Assembly (NCBI GenBank): GCA_034670405.1
Contig: JAXDDX010000049.1
Location: 2,860,001-2,924,000, forward strand
DNA: 64,000 bases
Direction of reading: 5' to 3'
Origin: Hoplostethus atlanticus
Taxonomy: Eukaryota; Chordata; Actinopteri; Trachichthyiformes; Trachichthyidae
Shown here in pieces: positions 55,407-64,000 of the stretch. Made by a program: the position numbers and the translations under genes. The stretch's first letter is position 1, and each line of letters starts with the position of its first letter. The notes under the pieces are model-generated. The model saw only the letters and a list, made by a program, of their open reading frames with translations. It ran no database searches and was not told where the DNA came from.

Positions 55407-57740
55407 ACACAGATAGAGAGAAAGAGACGGGTAGAGTCAACCTGATTTCACACTCTGAACCAGATTAACGGTACCTCTCAGTAATAATGCTTGGATTTAT
55501 CGTCACTAGATCTGTTTTAGTTCCAACATCAGCTGAGTACTTCTCATTGATGGGTGGTATGTTGCATCTGTGAAAAAAGGAAACGTGCACTATTAAACGG
55601 ATTCAAATGTATTTGATTTTGCTTTTTTTGCAATTTGGCATTAGACAAATCAAACCAGGCATACTGTTAAGGCATAAGTAACACTTATAAGTTGAATCCT
55701 GTATACCTAAACACAAAATCTGCTGAGTCAATCTCCTTTCCACATTTGCTGTTCTTGATGATGCCACCATTTCCAACAACTGCGCATTTCTTGTACTGCG
55801 ATTTGGTGTACGGCATATCCTGGATGACACAGACACATAGGTAAGGTCAGACAGACAGCGTAAGAGGGGTAGAAACTAGATCCATCCATCAGGGTAGCAC
55901 AATAATACACTAGGCTTATGAATGAATGTACTTCATTCACAAACAGGTCATATACACTCACATCTGGGAACATCTTGAAGACCTCGGTGGTGATGGGAAG
56001 GATGCCACTGGTGTCCACCTCATACCTCAGCTTGGTTCCTGCAGGGGTGTTCCTCTTGGTGGTGAACAGAAAGGAAGGAGCGTTACAGCACCGAGACAGG
56101 GACATCCTGTTGGTGGAGAGCAAAGAAAGGGGGAGAGTTAGAATGAAACAAAACCCCATATAAAAACCCACATGTACTTCAGAGGCAGAGACAGTTTATG
56201 TACAATATGCTATATAAGTCGAGGTCCATGTGTGATTCTTTTGGAGATACTATTCCACGTTGCTGCTGAGATTGAGTTGCCGCTTACTTGAAGTTGTTGG
56301 TCTCCACTTTGTTCTGCTCCCACTTGCACACTTGCAGGTTTCGCCATCTATCAAACAGCTCTGAGGTTTTCACCCTGACAGACAGAGAGGCCTGTGAAAT
56401 GAGGCTAGATAAACCACCTCTCTGCAGGGTGAGTAAATAAAGCATAACATCATAAATTGCTTAAAAAGACAAATGGAGGGGGGCAAAAAGGAATCAAAAG
56501 GACTACAGTTATCACTCTGGTGGGGGTGCTATTGTATTTGATTTGATTAAATGTGTTAAGTGACAGCTTCAAGCGCCACTGGATCTAACAGTATCTGGGC
56601 ACGGACTGAAGCACTCTTGTAAAGAGAAAGAAAACGGTGTTCAAATCTTGATTCTAGCTACCCTAGAGCTGACATTTCCTTCAGATGATTGGAAGATGTG
56701 ATTTGCTCTGGGAGGCAGGGCTACTATGATTACTTTGACTGGCTGGCAGATTGACAGAGGCTGTTCTCTTCCACAGCCAGACTGGCACACAGCCCCTCGG
56801 CCACAATCTGTGCGATAATGAGGCCTGACAGCCCGAGGAACATAAGCCCGAGCACAAAAGGTCACGAGATAACGTTCATGTTCATAAACGACAAGAGGAA
56901 GGACAGTGTTCTGTTGGCCATGGCTGGGGGCCCGACTGGCCCCCATGAAGAGGGTAATGAATCTAGCTAATAGGCCGCCGCATGACTGTACTGTGACTCT
57001 TCTAGTTATTGTATACAGTTTAGAAAGTTTTCTTTCAAGTTCACGGTCGTTAGCCTCAGACTAAGAGATGAGAGCAACTACTTTCAGTTCAATAATTAAA
57101 TTTGGTGGTAATCCATGTCATATGACTATTGCATAATATGAGCACTGTATTCTCCTTCAGTTCTGTTGCCTGCTGTCTATTAGTCAGTTGTGTGGCTCAA
57201 TCAATGAAGGAAGTACTCGCTGTCCTATTTTGCTCAATAGCTCTTGGTTTCCATTATGGCACACATGAGCCATGGGAACGAAATCAAAGAAAGCAGTGAA
57301 GGTTGCGTACGTTTACATTCTTACATTCACTGCAATACAAATGTTTTTTAGGTCAACTAAATGTAGACTGTCTATCAATTAGAAACTGTCACGCCCAACA
57401 TTCATTAAAAGCTGACTTTATATTTAGTAAGCCGTTAGTCATATATTGATACACCGGTATAGATGCTCTCAGCAAATGGTAAAGGAACCGAGGTAAAATG
57501 CTGTCATCATTCTATCGACGGGCCCTCGATTCATATATTTTTCTTCTTATGATACTTCTAGATTCTGATAAGGTTGTCCACCACTGATGTAGACTATATC
57601 GAACAGAAGTATTAACACTGTCGTTATATCGGCTGGGAAACACTCACATTGTCAGGACCTTAACATCCATAATCTCCTGCCTGAGCTCCTTGCATGCAGT
57701 GGAGTTGTAATCATAGGCTCCATCGTAAGTGTCCAGATAC
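54864..57740 (-). CDS. st8sia5: st8sia5: alpha-2,8-sialyltransferase 8E, 5' end missing from window
   Basis: Six exons (57648-57740, 56288-56374, 55962-56106, 55707-55819, 55475-55567, 54864-55326) join in frame to 331 residues plus stop. With the missing human-like first exon of about 44 codons this gives the usual length near 376. Sialylmotif L spans [20 protein letters not shown] to [20 protein letters not shown]. Sialylmotif S is around [20 protein letters not shown]. Motif III, HHYYDN, and the motif VS His in [13 protein letters not shown] are present, so catalysis looks intact. The family is a Golgi type II membrane protein that adds sialic acid to gangliosides (GD3, GT3 and related). 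The missing exon would hold the cytoplasmic tail and anchor. Confidence 0.94.
55475..55567 (-). CDS. st8sia5: st8sia5 exon: end of sialylmotif L
   Basis: Reads [20 protein letters not shown] and [10 protein letters not shown] between TTTTTTCACAG and GTACCG. The Cys is the conserved motif L cysteine expected to pair with one in motif S. Confidence 0.95.
55707..55819 (-). CDS. st8sia5: st8sia5 exon: start of sialylmotif L
   Basis: Reads [20 protein letters not shown], then [21 protein letters not shown] is the nucleotide-sugar binding signature of sialyltransferases. Donor GTATAC. Confidence 0.96.
55962..56106 (-). CDS. st8sia5: st8sia5 exon: stem to catalytic domain
   Basis: Reads [20 protein letters not shown], then [20 protein letters not shown] and [22 protein letters not shown] is the human counterpart. 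Donor GTGAGT. Confidence 0.95.
56288..56374 (-). CDS. st8sia5: st8sia5 exon: stem region
   Basis: Encodes [20 protein letters not shown] and NKVETNNF, matching human VKQSELFDRWKSLQMCKWAM. Acceptor CTGTCAG and donor GTAAGC. Confidence 0.92.
57648..57740 (-). CDS. st8sia5: st8sia5 exon: stem with a glycosylation site
   Basis: Encodes [20 protein letters not shown] and [14 protein letters not shown] is a conserved N-glycosylation site (human EYNST). It accepts in phase 2, so the missing upstream exon should end in phase 2. Confidence 0.92.
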
Positions 57741-58982
57741 CTGGCGGGAAAGACACAGTCATCCTCTTGCCAAACTAGCCCACACACTAGGCAGCAGAAC
57801 AACACAGTTGAGGAAATACAATAAGAGACAATGTTTTAGCTCTAAAACAAATCTATGACTTAACTTCATGAAATACGGGAATATCAATCTGACATTGTGG
57901 GATGGAAATGATGGAAGTGATGCAACTTGCTGTAGGTCACAAAGTGACAAGGTAGTGAGACAGTAACATACTGTGTGCTGGACACTTGCACCAGCTTCTA
58001 TTGCATCTTAGTCTAAACCAATGTGATATACTTTACACTAACTAAAGACTGAGAAATTAAAAGTGCAACTTATTTTGAGTTAGGACGAGAAGTCACGCAA
58101 TTAATTTACAACAACAGAAACAGAAAAACAGTCTGAAAGGGAGGAAGTGGTAGTTCTAGTGCCTAGTTTGTTAAAATGGTTCCTCTCTTATGTGTCTTTG
58201 TATTTTTTTGTAGGCATTTACAAATCTATGCTGCATAGAAATTATGTTATGATGACATGAAAATTTGACTCAACAGCTGATTTCTTTACATTTTGTTGGA
58301 ATATATCGTGCATGCTCACACACATGCTCATGCACACATGTAATCATAATTCTCACTTTTGGAATTGAACCAATTAATCAGATTTTATTTAACTATTCTT
58401 GAAATAGGCCTAAAGATTGGAAATCTTCTTGAAGATATTTTAGACACAGAAACAACCCAATAAATCATCACACTGAAATGGCAACATTAATCAAAACCAC
58501 ATAAAAAATAACATGTTTAGTATGGTGGTGTGACTGTGTTGTGGTGGATCTGACACAATGACTTCTGTGTAAGACAAATTCAACATTTTAACATGACAGG
58601 AAGGGATTTTATTTTGTTTAAACTTTAAATTAAGTTGCCCATAAGTTGCCATTTATCTGTGCAATGATGCAGCATTTATTGCAGAACAACATTGTATTTA
58701 CATGAGATCAGAACATGTGTGTGTGTGTGTTTTGGGTGGTTGCGTGATTGGGGAGTGGAGTGGGACGTTAATGGGAGGATGGAAGGAGGGAAGACCAAAA
58801 CAGCCAGCTGTTCGTTGTGTCTGTGCTTACACCATGGTAGCAGTTTCGGCAGTGACAAGGGACTTTTCATTACGCTACAACAAATTTTGAAAAAACACTT
58901 TACAAAAATCACTCTTCTACTGACTAATAATCTCATTTTCATCAATGCACATTGCAGATGGGCAATGTGAGATGTGGGTTAC

Positions 58983-59079
58983 CTGTTTTTGCTCATGTCA
59001 CAGATCCGTGAGATCGCTGGACAACTTGTTTTCCAGACATTGACCACCTGAGCATAATTCTGGAGTTTGGCGTTCTTCT
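58983..59079 (-). CDS. Candidate alternative st8sia5 stem exon
   Basis: An open frame reads KNAKLQNYAQVVNVWKTSCP, then AISRICDMSKNR and donor GTAACC. It ends in phase 2, so it joins the exon at 57740 as [10 protein letters not shown], like human IKR-YFEF. The best acceptor (GGGAAAGCAG) gives phase 1 in, so it does not simply insert between the usual exons. Known mammalian ST8SIA5 splice forms vary in this stem region. A nearby donor CTCTGGG/GTAAGG (59751) ends another open stretch that could feed it. Confidence 0.4.
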
Positions 59080-61633
59080 CTGCTTTCCCATTATATGTTA
59101 TTAAACGTTAAAACGTGGTGCACTGACCCATCAGTGCATTCAAATTCAACGTCTATTGATTAGTGGATGCCATAGAGCTAGGGCAGTTTAAATGGCTTCT
59201 TAGCAGATTCCAGAGACCAAATGGTTGTATTAATTTGCCCCATTTTGTATCCCCAGTTGAATTCAAACCAAATGCTTAGTTGGAGGGATATAAAATGACC
59301 GTGGCAAAATGACTACTGGACAAAAGCCTCAGAAGGTTACTATGTCAAATGAAAGCAAAAGACTATAAAAAGGTGAGATGGAAGGTAAACGCTGTCCCCA
59401 CAAAGACATTTTAAGATCATAGATCAACTCCTATCCTCCACATGCCTCCAACACCCCCAGTAAATCAGACCCTTCACATTATTACAGTGAAATACACGTT
59501 CAGTTACATTGCAATACAATTTGCTGGCTTTTGGCTTTAGCAATTCCATATATTAAACAACTGCTGAAATGTTATCAATAGTATGCAATTACAACATTGT
59601 TTCAATACACATCTTTGCTACACAGACATAAGGCAATAAATAGGCACTTAAGTTGCTAGAAATGTAACCTTTTACATCTCTACATTTTCACATCTTCCCA
59701 ATTAGTCTGAAAAATTATTTTGTCTTATTGTGAAATAAAAGAAACCTTACCCCAGAGGGTTGCTCTCTTTAGCATAAATCCATAGTCTTCCTTTTAGGGT
59801 TGGGCAGAGAGCCACTGGGGTGGGAGTGTAATCTCCCTCTAGCTGCATTTAAATAGGCTTGTATTACATAAAGATATTGATCCATGCAGCAGCTTTGGTG
59901 AAAGCAGCTCTCTCTGTGGCGCCTTAGTTGTCGATTGAAGCGCTCTACAGGAACCTGGTAAGGAGCCAGTGTTTACTTTCTCTCTCGCCATTGGGTGGTG
60001 TTTAAAGTATTAAAATCTACTGACTGTTTGACAACTATTAATGAATATAATGTTTGAATGTGTGGACATTTCAATTCAATTCAATATCAATTCAAAAATA
60101 TTATGCCTTTGCTATAGACCCATTTCTAATTTATATCTGAATCTGATGTTCTCCTTGGAATGATCAAAATAGGTACTTTTATTTCTCATTACCTGTTATG
60201 ATGCTGTTGAGGAAAGGAAAGGGAGTTTGATGCCGAAATGGCAGCCATCACAGTGTGCATTTGGGTGAATGAATGTTGGGTTTGAGGAGTGTTTGTGATA
60301 TCAGAGAGACTGGATGGAGTGGGGTATTTCGGCAGATGGATAATATTGCAAAAATATTACCTGTGGCTGTGGAAGTAAAGATGAGGTGAGATAAATAATA
60401 ACAATAATAAAAGAACACAATGAGCAATACTGCATGCATGCATTAAAAGGAACAAGATGCTGGGATGAAATCATACAAGTAAGGAACGATGAAACTGGTT
60501 GTCTACATCCACATGATGATGCAGTGTATTTCTGAGTTTGTTATTGAGAGGACGGTTATAGCAGCATGTGTCCTGTATAAATTTGAATGAAACTTTATAC
60601 TTCAATCTATTGACGCTTGTTTTAGCTAAGATGATGAAACTTTTGCAAGTGTTCTCTGGTCAGTTCTAGAGAAAAAACAGTACTTGAGATGAATATCATC
60701 TCTATGGCATCTTTGATAAACCATACCATGCTGGTTCAAGGCCAATCCATAAAGGACAGGCTGATGAAGAGTACTTGGAACCAGCATTTTACCACACTAC
60801 TGACATGTACTCCTCGGGGCACTGGGGCCTCGGAGCTTTGGGGAAACCTGGCATGTTCCTGTCTTCTTGCAACAAGGAAAGCAAAGTGGAAAAAGGGTAA
60901 TCCGGCTCGCAGAGAGAGACAATGCAGATGTGAGAAGGGGAGATAGGGGGAGCAGAGAGAAGTGTCCACACTATGTATATGGCATACACACAAGAATTGT
61001 GCAGAACACATGAGACACAGGCTGAGGAGGACAAGGCATTTGGAGATGGGTGCTGGATGGGACACAGAGGTACGAGGAGAAGCCAGTACATCAACAGGAG
61101 ACCGTGGTTCAACCAGCTTCTCAAGGGGGATGGGGGTCAGGGTTCAGGGGGTCAAGGTGGAAGGGATCAGACAACATGCAAGAGCAAATCTGAAGTGCAA
61201 CCACCACTGAAAAAATATATGAGAGTTTATCCCTTTCAGACTAATGGAAAAGAAAGAGGCATTCTTGGGTTTCTGTGATAGTACTTAAAATGCCTTCAAA
61301 CTGGCCTACCTTTGAGAGCGTTTTTTTGTCTTCTTAATATCGGCTACGCAGGGCGTGATTATTACGGAGCTCTGTGAATCTGGCTGAAAATTCTGACGGA
61401 AACATCTGTTAACATGCAGACAGGTTAAGTTAGAGTTAAATGTGTGACAGGGTCCTGTGACATTATCACCCCTGCTAACTTGTTAAAATGCCAACCTGCA
61501 GATTTCAAAACAAGTAGAAAAAAAGTGCTGTGCTTCATGTTCTCTTACTCTACTTGTACGCATCAGCGGCCCAGTCCACACATGCAGGGCTGGGTCGTCA
61601 CTATGATGGATTTAAAACTTGCGTTCTCTTTCA

Positions 61634-61637
<4 letters not shown>

Positions 61638-61681
<44 letters not shown>
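61638..61681. repeat. (CT)n microsatellite
   Basis: About 22 copies in the st8sia5 intron. Ser-Leu open frames across it are artefacts. Confidence 0.94.
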
Positions 61682-61683
<2 letters not shown>

Positions 61684-64000
61684 CTTTTTTTCTCAGAGGT
61701 GTTGTGCAGTCAGTCACGCTGGACAGGTACCTTTTCCTCCCACTTCTTGCAGGCTTCAGAGCTCCATCGTCCGAGAAATTAACAGGACCGGTCCAATTTC
61801 CTGTCTCGTCTCCTTTGAGTCGGCTAAACTGTTGCGCACTAGTAAGAAAATGAGTCAGTTTATTTGGGATTTATTGTCCTTATGGTGCAAACGTCAAACA
61901 CATACAATCACGCCCATTCATTCACTCACAAAACTCACACGTGTGCACACACATGCACATAAGGGGGGGGAGGTCAGCTTTTGGCTCAAGAAAAACAGTC
62001 ATGGTATGACACCAAACATGGTTAGAATGAACGTTAGGTAATGACACCGACACGGCTAGAATGATTCATTTATGTTCTGCTGGGATGTTGCCACTATCCT
62101 GAATGTGACAAAATATAAACATTGTGCAATATAGGCTTGCAGGAATGTCAGCGTTATGATACACTACGCTAAAATGCCTTAAGGGGGGAACAATGATCGG
62201 TGCCAATGTTTAATTTTACTGTGAATGTCAAATTGCTTCTAATTAAATTTGCTAAGTGTAGATGATATCATAAAATAGCTGATTTACAACATCTTTCATG
62301 CATGTTTTAATTTAATAAATATAAGATTGCATGCAGTTGAAGATCAAAGTGAATTCATCAGAAGGGGCCATCTGGTGCAGTTGGCTCATAGCCCTTAAAT
62401 GCCCTCTGTTTACACCAACTAACTCTATGGAGACGTGGTGCGGTGCATGTGGGTTCTGAGCCCCGCTTTGGGTTGATCTTCTGCATTTGTATAATATGTG
62501 TGAAGTATTATCATCTGCAGTGTTCGGTAGCAACACCTTTACAATGTGCAGAGAATCCAACAGAAGAGTTTCTGACATTTATTCTCGTGTGACTCATTTT
62601 CACATGAGGAACATTGTGGGTGTGCTAAATGTGGCAGGTGAAGAGATCGTACCTACACAGCCTTCTCTAAGTGCACCGTGTGATAGGCCACACACCACTA
62701 AGGGCCCCGCGTCAATACTGATCTGCAGCCCCATTTGGTTTCTCTGAGAGCCACTTACACATCTCAGTAACTCTGTCCCTGAACATGTTGCAAAACAGAG
62801 TAAAATCAGACATGGACTTCAAGCTTTTGGCATCAGGACGTGTGCCTAAAAGAGGCCAGATACCTGTTATATAAAATGGAAAGCTAACCACACTACACAT
62901 AACATTGATCCCAATCATCACCAAAACACTATGCCTATTGAGGCTTGATTTCTATCTGAAATGCAATGTGTTGAGCAGTGAACGCAGCCCATTCATCACT
63001 CAGTTATAATCATAGATCAAGCCGTGGGTCTACACGCACAACAAGCACAAAGCCGCTCTGCAGTATGTAACATACTCTGACATTAATTGAACCATAGAGA
63101 ACAACGTGGACTATGTTGCTATGCTATTATGGCTTTGAGGGTAGAGCAGGTATGTATTGACTGAGATGTCCATTAATGTCACAGGGTTATTATCTTTTCC
63201 TTAAGTGCTTACCCAAAGAGAAAATTCAACCACAATTATGCCCAGGTACATTATTTATAAGGACATTATAGTTAGTTCCCTTCATATCTCAATCTTGTTT
63301 CCTCTCTAGATCAACAGATATGTCAATGTGTTTATGTGGGAAATACAATCCACATAGACGAGACATCAAGAAGGGCTCATTTCTTCAACAGAGTCACGTA
63401 CACAGCCGCCCACAAATTCCAAATCCACTAATTTCTGATTATTTCGTTTTTTTGTCTGTTGAGTTTCCAGCTCCCACAGGAGCCCTCGGTCCTACTTGAG
63501 GTTATTTTTAGGCATCGCTCTCTTCAAGTCAAGTGGAGTGCCTTTCGTTACAAAGTGGGTCACTCGCTGTGTATTATTTAATAAGCTGCCAACTCCTTTC
63601 CACCCCGCCATTTTATGGTCCTATAATCTCAATCACTGCCTGCAACTTTACCTGTTAATGTCAGAGGAGGCAGGCACGGGAGTGGATGTGTATGACACTC
63701 AACACCCCGTGGAAAATCATGACCGGGTTTATCAAGTATAACAATGTTCATTACATTGTCTGACGTTAATGGGCATGTACGTGTCAAATTGTGCTCTGCA
63801 TCCTCATCCATCTAGAGAAGGGAACTTTGACCACCATTGTCATCTGGGACCGCCGAACACACAGAACACCCAAGGCGTATTGAGTTTATGTAAGATGTTA
63901 CTCCCAACGTTGTCCTGAGCTCTGTGCCCCACATGTCTCCTCTTCTGCCTTTCTAGCCAAGCAGCTTCTGGTAATTTGCAGATATGGTTTGCTGTGAAAC

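Larger units (their letters stand above)
57741..64000 (-). other. st8sia5 first intron (as far as the window goes)
   Basis: No exon with a tail and transmembrane helix was found on -. Candidate alternative stem exons lie at 58983-59079 and ending 59751. A (CT)n tract lies at 61638-61681. No other gene is supported. Confidence 0.5.

Overview
This window is vertebrate nuclear DNA, almost certainly from a ray-finned (teleost) fish. Genes are broken into short GT-AG exons, the introns are full of (GT)n, (GA)n and (CT)n microsatellites, and one palindromic hAT-type MITE is present. All four genes can be named from their encoded proteins. I cannot name the species from sequence alone.

Layout. (1) Positions 537-7842, + strand: ark2n (C18orf25-like), the Arkadia N-terminal-like protein without a RING. 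Its first coding exon carries an apparent one-base frameshift, and there is a candidate alternative 3' terminal exon. (2) Positions 12639-21551, + strand: rnf165/ark2c, the Arkadia C-terminal-like RING-H2 E3 ligase, complete in eight exons (344 residues). (3) Positions 25976-49955, - strand: loxhd1, complete in 41 exons that I could join in one frame (2424 residues, about 16 PLAT units). (4) Positions 54864-57740, - strand: st8sia5, an alpha-2,8-sialyltransferase, with its last six exons here. The exon for the cytoplasmic tail and membrane anchor was not found and probably lies beyond 64000.

How the genes relate. ark2n and rnf165 resemble the two halves of Arkadia (RNF111), the SUMO-binding half and the ubiquitin-ligase half, and lie head-to-tail in that order. 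rnf165 is expected to promote BMP/SMAD signalling. loxhd1 is a hair-cell stereocilia protein and st8sia5 makes polysialylated gangliosides; they share only neighbourhood. As I recall it, the gene set and order match human 18q21.1, so this looks like an ancient syntenic block. rnf165 and loxhd1 converge tail-to-tail, with opposed poly(A) signals about 40 bp apart.

I did not find an undescribed multi-gene system. The most notable features are the split-Arkadia pair, the phase-1 modular exon design of loxhd1, two apparent GC-AG introns, its long lysine/glutamate-rich N-terminus, splice sites abutting dinucleotide tracts, two minisatellites and the hairpin MITE. Exon borders were set by eye from splice dinucleotides, phase and family similarity. 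Within each gene the lengths are frame-consistent, apart from the ark2n lesion.
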